The position numbers and the translations under genes are program-made. The notes beneath the pieces were generated by a model. It saw nothing but the letters and a program-made list of their open reading frames with translations. It searched no databases and had not been told where the DNA came from. This document shows positions 17,724-25,705 of a stretch of 64,000 nucleotides of DNA, one piece after another (the first letter of the stretch is position 1; each line of letters opens with the position of its first letter). Origin of the DNA: Agromyces sp. H17E-10 (GTDB lineage: Bacteria; Actinomycetota; Actinomycetes; Actinomycetales; Microbacteriaceae); NCBI RefSeq assembly GCF_022919715.1, contig NZ_CP095042.1, positions 1,798,001-1,862,000 of the forward strand, read 5' to 3'.

Positions 17724-18108
17724 CCGTTCCCTTCAGGGCGTCGAGGTCGGCCTTGAGGCTCTCGACCGATTCGAGGGGCTCGGACCCCCGCTGGAAGTTC
17801 ACGATGCCGATCCACACGAGCACGGCGATGATCAGCACGAGCACGCCCGACACGACGAGCGCGGCCGCCCAGGCCGGCATCACGAGCGCGAGGGCGAAGA
17901 TCGCCGCGGCGAGCAGGGTGAAGATCAGGAACGGCAGCACGATGAGCGCCACCACGAAGAACCCCGAACCGATGCCGAAGTGCTTGACCTTGTAGGTGAC
18001 CTCGGCCTTGATCTGGTCGATCTCGGCACGCACGAGGTTCGAGATCGTGTCGGGCAGTTCGCCGATCAGCGTGAACAGCGAGCGGTCGTCGTTCGTCGGT
18101 GCGGCCAT
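17701..18108 (-). CDS. Holin-like (Phage_holin_3_6 type) membrane protein
   Basis: A 135-residue protein with an N-terminal amphipathic helix (SLFTLIGELPDTISNLVRAEIDQIKAEV), two strongly hydrophobic segments (about residues 48-75 and 80-105) and a charged tail. This pattern matches the actinobacterial holin-X/DUF1469 family; despite the name there is no phage context here, and a role in membrane organisation is more likely. GGGAGG lies nine bases before the ATG, and a TAGGAT box at 18140-18145 on the minus strand would give a leader of about 25 nt. Confidence 0.82.
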   Translation of the reverse strand: MAAPTNDDRSLFTLIGELPDTISNLVRAEIDQIKAEVTYKVKHFGIGSGFFVVALIVLPFLIFTLLAAAIFALALVMPAWAAALVVSGVLVLIIAVLVWIGIVNFQRGSEPLESVESLKADLDALKGTGDYDRRY

Positions 18109-18142
18109 CGCGCGGTCGCCTCCCGTCTGTGGTGCCTGAATC

Positions 18143-18607
18143 CTATGAACCGGATGCCGCGGGCTTGGCGCCGCGCGACGTTGAGCGCTTCGGCGCAGGC
18201 TTCGCCTTCGCCGGCTTCGCCGCGTCTTCTGCGACCTCGGCGGCCGAGTCGATCGCGTCGCTCAGGGTATCGGCGACACCGTCGACGGCCGACTTCGCGG
18301 CCTTCGCCCCGTCGGAGACACCGCGCTTCGCCTTCGCGGCAGCGTCGGAGACGTCGCTCCTGGTGGCGCCCGATCCGCGCGTCGCGTTGCCGATGAACGA
18401 CTTCACGCCGTCGAGCACCGAGTCGGAGAGGTCGCCTGCCTTCGCGGCGGCGAAACCCTTCACCTGGTCGACGCCCTGCTGCACGGCCGGCGTGTTCCAC
18501 ACGCCCTCGGCGGCGCGCTTGATCTGCTCGTAGCGCTCGCGTCCGGCGCGCGTGCCGAGCACGTAGCCGACACCGAGCCCCACGACGAAGAGGATCTTGC
18601 CCTTCAT
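18143..18607 (-). CDS. YtxH-like protein with membrane anchor and Lys/Ala-rich tail
   Basis: A 154-residue protein that starts MKGKILFVVGLGVGYVLGTRAGRERYEQIK, the signature of YtxH-like envelope proteins: one N-terminal hydrophobic segment with a GTRAGRERY motif. The remainder is a long helical, repeat-like Ala/Lys/Asp region ending in KPAPKRSTSRGAKPAAS, which resembles DNA- or cell-wall-binding tails. It is first in the three-gene module with the holin-like and DUF3618-like genes. ATG 18607 is preferred over GTG 18613, as the family starts at this methionine. Confidence 0.8.
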   Translation of the reverse strand: MKGKILFVVGLGVGYVLGTRAGRERYEQIKRAAEGVWNTPAVQQGVDQVKGFAAAKAGDLSDSVLDGVKSFIGNATRGSGATRSDVSDAAAKAKRGVSDGAKAAKSAVDGVADTLSDAIDSAAEVAEDAAKPAKAKPAPKRSTSRGAKPAASGS

Positions 18608-18754
18608 GTGCACCCCGTCTTCCCCCGCTGTTCAGCCACAGCGACCTTTCCAGCGTAGACCCCGAGCCGACCCGCGCAAGGGGGTTGCGACGAAATATTC
18701 CGTTTCGGCCATGCATTCCCCGGGCATCAGCGGGACCGTGTCGGCGCCCCCGCC

Positions 18755-18766
18755 TAGACTCCTCGG
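18755..18766 (+). promoter_or_regulatory. -10 box for a leaderless acetyltransferase gene
   Basis: TAGACT at 18755-18760, six bases, then the ATG at 18767. No ribosome site is present. Confidence 0.6.
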
Positions 18767-19327
18767 ATGACCCGACGCACCGCCCGCCTGCTGCTCGACG
18801 AGACGGTCGAGGCCGACCTCGAGCCGCTGCACGAGATCTACGGCGACCCGCGCACATGGGAGCACCTGCCGTCGGGGCGGCACGCCTCGATCGACGACAC
18901 GCAGGCGGTGCTCGACCGCTGGCTCGCCGACTGGCGCGATGCCGGGTTCGGCGCCTGGACGGTGCGCACACTCGCCGATCCGGCGACGGTCATCGGTCAC
19001 GGCGGGTGCGCGATCCGCGGCGCCACGACGCCCACGGGCTCGTTCTGGAACCTCGGGTACCGCTTCCGGCCCGAAGCGCACGGGCACGGCTACGCCACCG
19101 AGCTCTCGCTGACCGCGATCGACGAGGCCCGCGCGCGCCGGCCCGAGCTGCCCGTCGTCGCCTACCTGCTCGAGCACAACCTCGCGTCGGCGCGCGTCGC
19201 CGAGAAGGTCGGCCTCGAGCTGCGGCATCGGGCGCCCGACGCCGGCAACCCCGACCCCGCGGCGATCAGGCTCGTCTACGCCGACCGCGCGCTCACCGAT
19301 GCGCAGCTCGCGGCGACGCTCGCCTGA
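18767..19327 (+). CDS. GNAT acetyltransferase, RimJ/RimL type
   Basis: A 186-residue protein with the GNAT beta-strand/pyrophosphate-loop pattern: the strand-4 region GSFWNLGYRFRPEAHGHGYATEL holds the acetyl-CoA-binding RxxGxG-like loop (here EAHGHGY), and PVVAYLLEHNLASARVAEKVGLE is the usual fourth motif. Such enzymes acetylate ribosomal protein N-termini or small amines; the substrate cannot be told. It stands alone with its own leaderless promoter and converges on hemY, six bases from its stop. Confidence 0.88.
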   Translation: MTRRTARLLLDETVEADLEPLHEIYGDPRTWEHLPSGRHASIDDTQAVLDRWLADWRDAGFGAWTVRTLADPATVIGHGGCAIRGATTPTGSFWNLGYRFRPEAHGHGYATELSLTAIDEARARRPELPVVAYLLEHNLASARVAEKVGLELRHRAPDAGNPDPAAIRLVYADRALTDAQLAATLA

Positions 19328-19333
19328 ACGGCG

Positions 19334-20872
19334 TCAGCCCTGCTCGCGTCGTTGCACGGCGCGGTGGCGGACGCGGGCGGCCGCTTCGCGAGCGTGCGGC
19401 ACGACCGAGGCCAGGCCGGTGCCCGCGACCCACGATCCGGTGACCTCGATGCCCGGCTCGGCGGCGATCGCCTCCTCGAGCGCGTGCACGCGGTCGCGCT
19501 GGCCGATCGCGGCGTGCGACACCGCGTCGCGCCACTCGGTGCGACCCGAGGCCCGCAGCATCGAGGCGTCGAGCGGCACCCCGAGCAGTCGTGAGGCGTC
19601 GGCGAGCGCGAGCGCCGCGACCGCCTCGTCGGTGAGCCCGTCGAGCGGGTTCGGCTGTCCGGCACGGCCGTACGAGAGTCGCACGACGTGCCGGCCGGCA
19701 GCCTGCTCGGCGAGCCACGTCCACTTCGCCGTCGAGTGGGTGAGCGCCTTCGCCGCCACTCCGGCGGTGTCGGCCGCGACGAGCACGCCCGTCCCGCGCG
19801 GTGCGGCATCGAGTGCGGGCGCGTCGAGCACGAGCGTCACGAGCTCGACCGAGGCGGCCTGCGGCCAGTCGGCGGTCGACTCCCAGCCCTCGACCGCCTC
19901 GTCGAGGAGGCGCAGCGAGGAGTGCGCGGGGGCCGCGAGCACGACCTCGGGCGCGATGAGATCGAGCTCCTCCCGTGCCGGCGGGGTCGGCGACGACGGA
20001 GCAGCATCCGCATCGAGGCCCTCGCCACCCGCGGGGTCGACGCCGGGCACCGTCGCACGCACCCGCCAACCGGCGTCGCCGACCCGCTCGAGCGCCGTCG
20101 CGTCGGCGTCCGTCAGCACCGTCACGTCGAACCGTGCGAGCTCGCGCACGAGCGCGTCGACGAGGGTGTGCATGCCGCCGCGGAGGCCCCGCACCGCGCC
20201 GCCCGCCTTGCGCTGCTCGACGAGTTGGCCCACGCCGCCCGAGAGCGAGCCCATGCGGGTCATCGCCTCGTTGAGGCCCGGCGCCACGACGTCGAGGTCG
20301 AGCAGGTTCGGATCGGCCGAGTAGACGCCCGCCGAGATCGGCGTCACGAGCTTGTCGAGCACCGCGTCGCCCATGCGCGAGCGCACGAGCTGTCCGAGGC
20401 TGTGGGCGCGGCCGATGCGCATGATCGGCATGAGCCGGTCGGCATACGCGCGCACTGCGCCGCTCCAGCCGATGATGCGACGCACGTCGTCGCCGAGGGG
20501 GTTCGCGGGAATGCCGAGCACGCCGGTCTTCGGCAGCGGCGCGGCGTCGAGCGCGTCGTTCACGGCACTCCCCCATACGAGCCAGGCACCCGCCCGGTTC
20601 GGGTCGACGACCTCGTCGTCGAGCTTCAGCGAGGTGACCAGCTCGGCGACCGTGTCGCCCCGGGTCGCGAACGACTCGGCACCCGAGTCGAGGGTGAGCC
20701 CGTCGAGCTCGATGCGGCCGACGCATCCGCCGAGCGCGTCGCGCCGCTCGAGCAGCGTGACCCGCAGGCCGATCTTGGCGCACTCGAGGGCCGCGACCAT
20801 ACCCGCGACGCCGCCGCCGATGACGACCACGTCGGTCGTCTCGACGGTGATGTGCGGAGCCTCGTCGGTCAC
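19334..20872 (-). CDS. hemY: Coproporphyrinogen III oxidase, HemY/CgoX type
   Basis: An FAD enzyme that oxidises coproporphyrinogen III to coproporphyrin III in the coproporphyrin-dependent pathway; older annotation calls it protoporphyrinogen oxidase. It has 512 residues. The dinucleotide motif [21 protein letters not shown] and [15 protein letters not shown] lie at the start, followed by [12 protein letters not shown] and, in the middle, [15 protein letters not shown] and [10 protein letters not shown], typical of HemY. The C-terminal [17 protein letters not shown] region closes the FAD site. The GTG start overlaps the hemE stop as GTGA. The presence of hemQ supports the coproporphyrin role. 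Confidence 0.95.
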   Translation of the reverse strand: MTDEAPHITVETTDVVVIGGGVAGMVAALECAKIGLRVTLLERRDALGGCVGRIELDGLTLDSGAESFATRGDTVAELVTSLKLDDEVVDPNRAGAWLVWGSAVNDALDAAPLPKTGVLGIPANPLGDDVRRIIGWSGAVRAYADRLMPIMRIGRAHSLGQLVRSRMGDAVLDKLVTPISAGVYSADPNLLDLDVVAPGLNEAMTRMGSLSGGVGQLVEQRKAGGAVRGLRGGMHTLVDALVRELARFDVTVLTDADATALERVGDAGWRVRATVPGVDPAGGEGLDADAAPSSPTPPAREELDLIAPEVVLAAPAHSSLRLLDEAVEGWESTADWPQAASVELVTLVLDAPALDAAPRGTGVLVAADTAGVAAKALTHSTAKWTWLAEQAAGRHVVRLSYGRAGQPNPLDGLTDEAVAALALADASRLLGVPLDASMLRASGRTEWRDAVSHAAIGQRDRVHALEEAIAAEPGIEVTGSWVAGTGLASVVPHAREAAARVRHRAVQRREQG

Positions 20873-22032
20873 GCCGCGCCCGCCTCGTGCACGAGCTCGA
20901 CGACGCGCGTGAGCACGGTCGGGTCGGTCTCCGGCGGAACGCCGTGGCCGAGGTTGAACACGTGCGCGGGGGCGACGCGGCCCTTCTCGAGCACGTCGCG
21001 CACCGCGGCCTCGAGCACGGGCCAGGGCGCGGCGAGCAGGGCCGGGTCGAGGTTGCCCTGCAGCGGCACACCGGCACCGATGCGCTCGGCGGCGACGTCG
21101 AGCGGCACCCGGTAGTCGACGCCGACGACGTCGACCCCGACCTCCTTCATGGCGCCGAGCAGTTCGCCCGTGCCGACGCCGAAGTGCACGACGGGCACGG
21201 GGCGTGCGGGCTGCGCCTGCCCCGAGGCATCCGTGGTCGCGTACTCGAGGTCGTGCACGAAGCTCAGCGCGCGCGCCGAGGCGGGTGCCACGTGGGTCTC
21301 GTAGTCGGCGAGCGAGAGCGCACCGGCCCACGAGTCGAAGAGCTGCGCGGCCGAGGCGCCGGCGACGATCTGGGTGCGCAGGAATCGACCCGTGAGCTCG
21401 GCCGTCCACTCCATGAGCGCGCGCCACGCACCGGGGTCGGCGTGCATGAGGGTGCGGGCGGCAAGGTGGTCCTTCGAGGGGCCGCCCTCGGCGAGGTAGG
21501 CCGCGAGCGTGAACGGGGCGCCGGCGAAGCCGATGAGCGGGGTGCCGGCGTCGCCCGAGCCGCCCGACGGCGCGGTCGTGTTCAGCTCGGCGATCGTCAG
21601 CGCGACGGCCTCGGCGATCGGGCCCGAGGCCTGGTCGAGCGACGCGGGGTCGATGGCGGTGAGCTCGGCGACGGCCGCGGCATCCGCATAGCCCCTCGAG
21701 AAGACGGGGCCGCGCCCCGGCTGGATCTCGACGTCGACGCCGACGAGCTTCAGCGGCACGACGATGTCGCTGAAGAAGATGCCCGCGTCGACGCCGTGAC
21801 GGCGCACGGGCTGCAGCGTGATCTCGCTCGCCATCGCCGGGTCGAGGCACGCGTCGAGCATGCGCGTGCCGACGCGCAGCTCCCGGTACTCGGGCAGCGA
21901 GCGACCCGCCTGGCGCATGAACCAGACGGGCGTCGTGTCGGCGCGCTCGCCCCGGTAGGCGCGCACGAGGCGCGAGTCGCTGGTCAGGCCGGCAGAGAGG
22001 GGATGCTGCGGGGAGAGGATCACGCCCGACAT
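20869..22032 (-). CDS. hemE: Uroporphyrinogen decarboxylase
   Basis: Removes four acetate carboxyls from uroporphyrinogen III to give coproporphyrinogen III. The 387-residue protein carries [19 protein letters not shown] with the catalytic Arg, [17 protein letters not shown] with the key Asp, [12 protein letters not shown] and the C-terminal [13 protein letters not shown]. It is followed by hemY with a GTGA overlap. The 114 bases upstream hold a hairpin but no clear leaderless box, so it may be read from the membrane-protein operon above it. Confidence 0.97.
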   Translation of the reverse strand: MSGVILSPQHPLSAGLTSDSRLVRAYRGERADTTPVWFMRQAGRSLPEYRELRVGTRMLDACLDPAMASEITLQPVRRHGVDAGIFFSDIVVPLKLVGVDVEIQPGRGPVFSRGYADAAAVAELTAIDPASLDQASGPIAEAVALTIAELNTTAPSGGSGDAGTPLIGFAGAPFTLAAYLAEGGPSKDHLAARTLMHADPGAWRALMEWTAELTGRFLRTQIVAGASAAQLFDSWAGALSLADYETHVAPASARALSFVHDLEYATTDASGQAQPARPVPVVHFGVGTGELLGAMKEVGVDVVGVDYRVPLDVAAERIGAGVPLQGNLDPALLAAPWPVLEAAVRDVLEKGRVAPAHVFNLGHGVPPETDPTVLTRVVELVHEAGAA

Positions 22033-22085
22033 TGTCTCGCACGGGGCTGGGAGGGTGGAGCCGGATGCCGACGGGATCGACGCCC

Positions 22086-22108
22086 ATCGGAGTCACGATG
22101 TCTCCGAT
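22086..22108. terminator. Hairpin between the 89-residue gene and hemE
   Basis: Perfect seven-base arms ATCGGAG (22086-22092) and CTCCGAT (22102-22108) surround a nine-base loop. It may partly terminate the upstream membrane-protein operon or tune hemE expression. There is no U-tract. Confidence 0.35.
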
Positions 22109-22146
22109 TCAGGAGAAGTACTTGGCGCGCACCGCTTCGAAAATCG

Positions 22147-22416
22147 CTACCACATCCCGAGGAAGACGATTCGGTGCTTCGTCGCCCTCATCTCGGCGAG
22201 GGGAACCCACTTTGCCTGTGGATCACGGATCACGAGGCGCAGGAGTCCTCGCTGAACGAAGGCGATCAGGTTGAGGTCGAACCACCCGAGACAGGCTCCG
22301 AGGGAAGCGTTCGTCATCGGGCCGAGCACCATCCACGAGAGAACTCCGGCCGGCACCATGACCCAGAGCAGGATCCCTCGGATGACCAGCAGAAGGAGCT
22401 GCGCGACCTCACTCAT
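22147..22416 (-). CDS. Small membrane protein of unknown function
   Basis: An 89-residue protein whose N-terminal half is one or two hydrophobic segments (LLLLVIRGILLWVMVPAGVL, SWMVLGP) and whose second half is a basic tail (VQRGLLRLVIRDPQAKWVPL). I recognise no family. The ATG at 22416 overlaps the stop of a 21-codon ORF as ATGA, and that ORF in turn overlaps the membrane protein above, so all three look like one translationally coupled operon. Confidence 0.65.
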   Translation of the reverse strand: MSEVAQLLLLVIRGILLWVMVPAGVLSWMVLGPMTNASLGACLGWFDLNLIAFVQRGLLRLVIRDPQAKWVPLAEMRATKHRIVFLGMW

Positions 22417-22478
22417 GCGAGCGCTGGTCCGACGATCGGCACGACCGCGACCGCGTCGTAGTACAGAAAGCGAATCAT
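22413..22478 (-). CDS. 21-residue coupled mini-ORF
   Basis: A tiny ORF that encodes MIRFLYYDAVAVVPIVGPAL and one more residue. Its ATG forms ATGA with the stop of the 223-residue gene and its TGA forms ATGA with the start of the 89-residue gene. Exact coupling on both sides argues that it is translated. The product is hydrophobic and could insert in the membrane as a small subunit, or the ORF may exist only to pass ribosomes on. It may also be the relic of an N-terminal piece of the 89-residue protein. Confidence 0.5.
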   Translation of the reverse strand: MIRFLYYDAVAVVPIVGPALA

Positions 22479-23146
22479 GGGCTTCGCACTCCCCCATCCG
22501 CGGCGCGGTCGTCGACTTCTGCCGCGCGTGAGATTTCGTCGAGCGCGGCGATGTACTCGGCGGCCCGTGCAACGTGCACACCCAGCCAGTGCCTCCACTC
22601 CATGACGACGATCGATGTCCGGAGGTCGCTGTCGAGGGTCAGGTCGATTGCGCGCTCGGTCGACATCTTCAGGCGAGCAACCCCGGGGGCGACGTCCTTC
22701 ACCTGGCTGAGTTCGATCGAGCAAGCTTCGGCGGGGTGCTGCAGGTCCTCCCAGAAACCGACTCGACCGTCGTCCAACGTGACCGCCATGTAGGGCGGCG
22801 GGTAGGGCCGCTCCGACAGCGCGAACGTCTCGTCGACGGCGTCGAGGAACGCGACGAGCTCCTTCGTTCTCCGAACGAGCAGGGGGCGCGGCGCTCCGGC
22901 TCGCTCGACGGCGTCGACCAGTCGGCGCGCGCGCCATTCGTCTCGGACGACCCGCACGGGCACGAGGAGCACAACACCCGCCAGCCCGATCGCACACGCA
23001 GTCAGGACAAGAGGGATTCCGTCGCCGGAAGGCGAACGCAACAACATCAGGATCTGCGACACGGCGAGCACAAGGAACGGCACGGTCCAAGCCCAGCGAT
23101 GACGCACCCTGGGCGGGAGGTGACCATCACCGCTGAGATTGCCCAT
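22475..23146 (-). CDS. Two-segment membrane protein with C-terminal cytoplasmic domain
   Basis: A 223-residue protein with two hydrophobic segments at about residues 20-35 and 45-65, then a soluble domain (PPYMAVTLDDGRVGFWEDL, ACSIELSQVKDVAPGVARL) and a Trp-rich helix VVMEWRHWLGVHVARAAEY. The plan resembles the divergently transcribed 240-residue protein (GVAFWNGG, FFPWREVRNIRAD), and I suspect they are distant paralogues with a PH-like domain. No known function. The ATG lies six bases after TAGTTT, so the operon is probably leaderless. Confidence 0.7.
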   Translation of the reverse strand: MGNLSGDGHLPPRVRHRWAWTVPFLVLAVSQILMLLRSPSGDGIPLVLTACAIGLAGVVLLVPVRVVRDEWRARRLVDAVERAGAPRPLLVRRTKELVAFLDAVDETFALSERPYPPPYMAVTLDDGRVGFWEDLQHPAEACSIELSQVKDVAPGVARLKMSTERAIDLTLDSDLRTSIVVMEWRHWLGVHVARAAEYIAALDEISRAAEVDDRAADGGVRSP

Positions 23147-23158
23147 GCACCGAAACTA
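23147..23158 (-). promoter_or_regulatory. -10 box for the leaderless membrane-protein operon
   Basis: Minus-strand TAGTTT at 23153-23158 is followed by six bases and the ATG at 23146. The 200 bases beyond, up to the plus-strand mini-ORF at 23358, must hold the divergent promoter, but I see no convincing hexamers there. Confidence 0.5.
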
Positions 23159-23357
23159 GTGGCCTGACGTCGTGCTGATGAGACGTCGACGCCACCGATT
23201 CTCTCCGCCGTCGCACTGAACGTGGAGTCAGGGAAGGGAACCTCACCTCGCCCTTCCGCTCGCGACTCGCGCCACGCTAAGGTCGGAGTCGTTGTGCGCC
23301 ACCCACGCGCGACGACGCGCCGCCCGACGGCGCGCCTCCGCCCCCACGGAGATTCGC

Positions 23358-23435
23358 ATGTCCCGAACGATGACGTCCACCCGTACCGTCGCGCAGCTTC
23401 GCCGCGCCATCGACCTCGCACGAGGCATCCGATGA
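23358..23435 (+). CDS. 25-residue coupled leader ORF
   Basis: A short ORF that encodes MSRTMTSTRTVAQLRRAIDL plus five more residues ending in RGIR. GGAG lies seven bases before its ATG, a better ribosome site than most genes here have. Its TGA overlaps the ATG of the 240-residue membrane protein as ATGA. The peptide is basic, rich in Arg and Thr, and forms a plausible amphipathic helix. It could be a coupling leader or a small protein; nothing identifies its function. Confidence 0.5.
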   Translation: MSRTMTSTRTVAQLRRAIDLARGIR

Positions 23436-24154
23436 ACGAAGCCGCACCCCATCGCACCAAGCTCACCGTGCTCGTCGCACTGTTCGCGGCACTCGTCGTC
23501 GCCGGGCTCGTCGTGGGCGCGGCCCGTGTCGAGGAGGTCGTGCCCCGACTGCCGACCGTGCCCGGTGGCAGGGCGACCCTGGCTGTGATCGCCGTTGCGG
23601 CACTCGTGTGCGCGATCCTGATCCTCGTCCGGCTGGCCCGGGCCGGCCGGTGCCGTGCGCGACGCCGGGCGCTCGAGGCCAGCGTGCGCGGCCAGGTGAG
23701 CTGCGGCATCCGCACCAGCATGCTCGTCAGCGCACTCAACGAGGTGCGCGTCGACGAGCCGCACGCGATCCGTCTCGCGGCCCGCTACTCGATGGTGGCC
23801 GACGAGCTCGGCGTCGCCTTCTGGAACGGCGGCCACCGACCGCGTCGCGCGGTGTTCTTCCCCTGGCGGGAGGTGCGTAACATCCGCGCCGACTCGATGG
23901 TCATCGGCGGCACGCTCGTCTCCGTGCTCGTGCTGCGGGTGCGCCGCGGCGGCACCAGTGCCGAGCTGCCGATCGTGTTCAGCGCTCCGCGCGTCGGCGC
24001 GTACGCACTCGGCGACGCGCCCTTCTACGCGCTCGTGCGCAGCTGGAAGGCGCTGCACCGCGAAGCGCTCAAGGCCGAGGGCATCGAGCCGCCGCCCGTC
24101 ACCGGGGCGATTCCGGTGATCAGGCCGGGGATGGCGTACGCGGGGGCTCGGTAG
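23432..24154 (+). CDS. Two-segment membrane protein with PH-like domain
   Basis: A 240-residue protein with two hydrophobic segments (about residues 10-30 and 48-68), a basic loop (RAGRCRARRRALE) and a soluble C-terminal domain containing ELGVAFWNGGHRPRRAVFFPWREVRNIRAD and SVLVLRVRRGG, strand-rich and PH-like. The longer frame from 23222 is replaced by this ATG, which overlaps the 25-residue leader ORF by ATGA. It lies between hemE and hemA and diverges from a similar protein at 22475, so the pair may share a role, but none is known. Confidence 0.7.
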   Translation: MNEAAPHRTKLTVLVALFAALVVAGLVVGAARVEEVVPRLPTVPGGRATLAVIAVAALVCAILILVRLARAGRCRARRRALEASVRGQVSCGIRTSMLVSALNEVRVDEPHAIRLAARYSMVADELGVAFWNGGHRPRRAVFFPWREVRNIRADSMVIGGTLVSVLVLRVRRGGTSAELPIVFSAPRVGAYALGDAPFYALVRSWKALHREALKAEGIEPPPVTGAIPVIRPGMAYAGAR

Positions 24155-24210
24155 GGGTCTCGATACGCTTCGCTACTCGACCACCGGGGCGCGCGCTACT
24201 CGACCACCGG
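24154..24210. repeat. Dispersed repeat family A, one full and one partial copy
   Basis: The full copy runs 24154-24187, begins GGGGTCTCGATACGCTTCGC and ends ACTCGACCACCGG. A truncated second copy, GCGCTACTCGACCACCGG, follows at 24193-24210. It lies between the 240-residue gene and the hemA promoter. Confidence 0.65.
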
Positions 24211-24251
24211 GGGCTGTTGCGCCCCGAGTCATCCTCGCTTTCGACGGCGGG

Positions 24252-24263
24252 TAGAATCGTCGG
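24252..24263 (+). promoter_or_regulatory. -10 box for leaderless hemA
   Basis: TAGAAT at 24252-24257 is followed by six bases and the hemA GTG. This is among the best -10 boxes in the window. No Shine-Dalgarno sequence fits in the gap. Confidence 0.65.
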
Positions 24264-25682
24264 GTGCTCATCTGCCTGACCGCGAGCCACAAGAACGCCG
24301 CATTCGACACCCTCGAACGGCTTTCGGCGCACGCGGAATCCGCCGCGCCGCGCATCCTCGACCGTCATGACTCGCTCCAGGGCGCGGTCGTCGTCGCGAC
24401 CTGCAACCGCTTCGAGGCCTACCTCGACCTCGACACCGCCGAGGGCGACTCGCCCGTTCCCGCCGTGCACGAGGCGATCCGCGCGGTGGGCGACGCCGCC
24501 GGCCTCGAGCCCGACGAGCTGCGCTCGACGTTCGGCTTCGTGCACGGCAACGCCGTCGCCGGCCACCTCTTCTCCGTCGCATCCGGTCTCGAATCGGTCG
24601 TCGTCGGCGAGGGCGAGATCGCTGGCCAGGTGCGCCGATCGCTCGAGCGCGCCCGTGCCGAGGGCACCACGACTCCCGAGCTCGAGCGCCTCTTCCAGCG
24701 CGCCTCGCAGACCTCGCGCCGGGTGAAGAACGAGACGGGCATCGGCGGCGCCGGCCGCTCGCTCGTGCGCCTCGCGCTCGAACTCGCGTCGAGCCGCGTC
24801 ACTGACTGGTCGGCCGCGCGCGTGCTGCTCGTCGGCACCGGCCAGTACGCCGGCGCGACGCTCGCGGCGCTGCGCGACCGCGGCGCGAACGACGTGCGCG
24901 TCTACTCCCCCTCGGGCCGGGCCGCGAAGTTCGCCCGCAACCACGACATCACCGCCGTCTCCCACGCGGGCTACGCGATCGCCGCGGCGGCCGCCGACGT
25001 CATCATCACCTGCACGACCGCCGAGCACCACGTCGTCGACCGGGTGCTGCTCGAGGGCGGGCGCGCGACGCTCGCCTCCTCCCACTCGGCCCTCGCCGCC
25101 CCTGCGGCGGGCTCCGGGGTGGCCGGCTCAGCGACGACCGAACCGGATGCCTCGGCCACTGCGCCCTCCGACGCCGGCGTGCTCGCCGAGTTCCGTGCCT
25201 GGTGCCCCGTGCCCGAAGCCGCACTGGGCGCCCGCCAGCTCGTGATCGACCTCGGCATGCCGCGCAACGTCGCGACCGACGTCGTCGACGTCGACGGGGT
25301 CGAGCTGCTCGACCTCGAGACGATCCGCCGCCACGCGCCGCTCGAAGAGCTCGGCGCCTCCGACGACGCCCGCGTGCTCATCGAACGTGCGGCCCGCAAC
25401 TTCGGCGCGGTCGGCGAAGAGCTCGACCTGGCCCCCTCGGTCGTCGCGCTCCGCGCGCACGTGCAGGGAGTGCTCGAGGCCGAGATCACCCGCGCCCGGT
25501 CGCGCGGCACGGGCGACGAGGCCGCCGACGAGCGCGTCGAGGCCGCACTTCGGCACATGGCCGGCGTGCTGCTGCACACGCCCATGGTGCGCTCGCGCGA
25601 GTACGCCCGAGCGGGCGACCAGCGCGCGTGGATCGACGGCCTCGAGGCCGTGTTCGGCGTGCGCGCCGACGAGGCGCACTAG
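24264..25682 (+). CDS. hemA: Glutamyl-tRNA reductase
   Basis: The first enzyme of C5 tetrapyrrole synthesis: it reduces the glutamate of Glu-tRNA to the semialdehyde used by HemL. The 472-residue protein has the catalytic cysteine in VVATCNRFEAYLD (Cys47), the specificity segment ESVVVGEGEIAGQVRRSL, the NADPH site VLLVGTGQYAGATLAAL and VIDLGMPRNVATDV. Between residues of about 275 and 310 it carries an Ala/Ser/Gly-rich insertion (SGVAGSATTEPDASATAPS) absent from most homologues. It is the only heme gene on the plus strand and appears leaderless, so its dose can be controlled apart from the rest. Confidence 0.97.
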   Translation: MLICLTASHKNAAFDTLERLSAHAESAAPRILDRHDSLQGAVVVATCNRFEAYLDLDTAEGDSPVPAVHEAIRAVGDAAGLEPDELRSTFGFVHGNAVAGHLFSVASGLESVVVGEGEIAGQVRRSLERARAEGTTTPELERLFQRASQTSRRVKNETGIGGAGRSLVRLALELASSRVTDWSAARVLLVGTGQYAGATLAALRDRGANDVRVYSPSGRAAKFARNHDITAVSHAGYAIAAAAADVIITCTTAEHHVVDRVLLEGGRATLASSHSALAAPAAGSGVAGSATTEPDASATAPSDAGVLAEFRAWCPVPEAALGARQLVIDLGMPRNVATDVVDVDGVELLDLETIRRHAPLEELGASDDARVLIERAARNFGAVGEELDLAPSVVALRAHVQGVLEAEITRARSRGTGDEAADERVEAALRHMAGVLLHTPMVRSREYARAGDQRAWIDGLEAVFGVRADEAH

Positions 25683-25705
25683 GCACGGCACCGCGGACCG
25701 ACGGG

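Noticed and set aside
17409..18607. Prophage remnant, suggested by a holin-like gene
   Set aside because: The holin-like gene belongs to a chromosomal actinobacterial family and is flanked by DUF3618- and YtxH-like genes; no lysin, integrase or structural gene is near.
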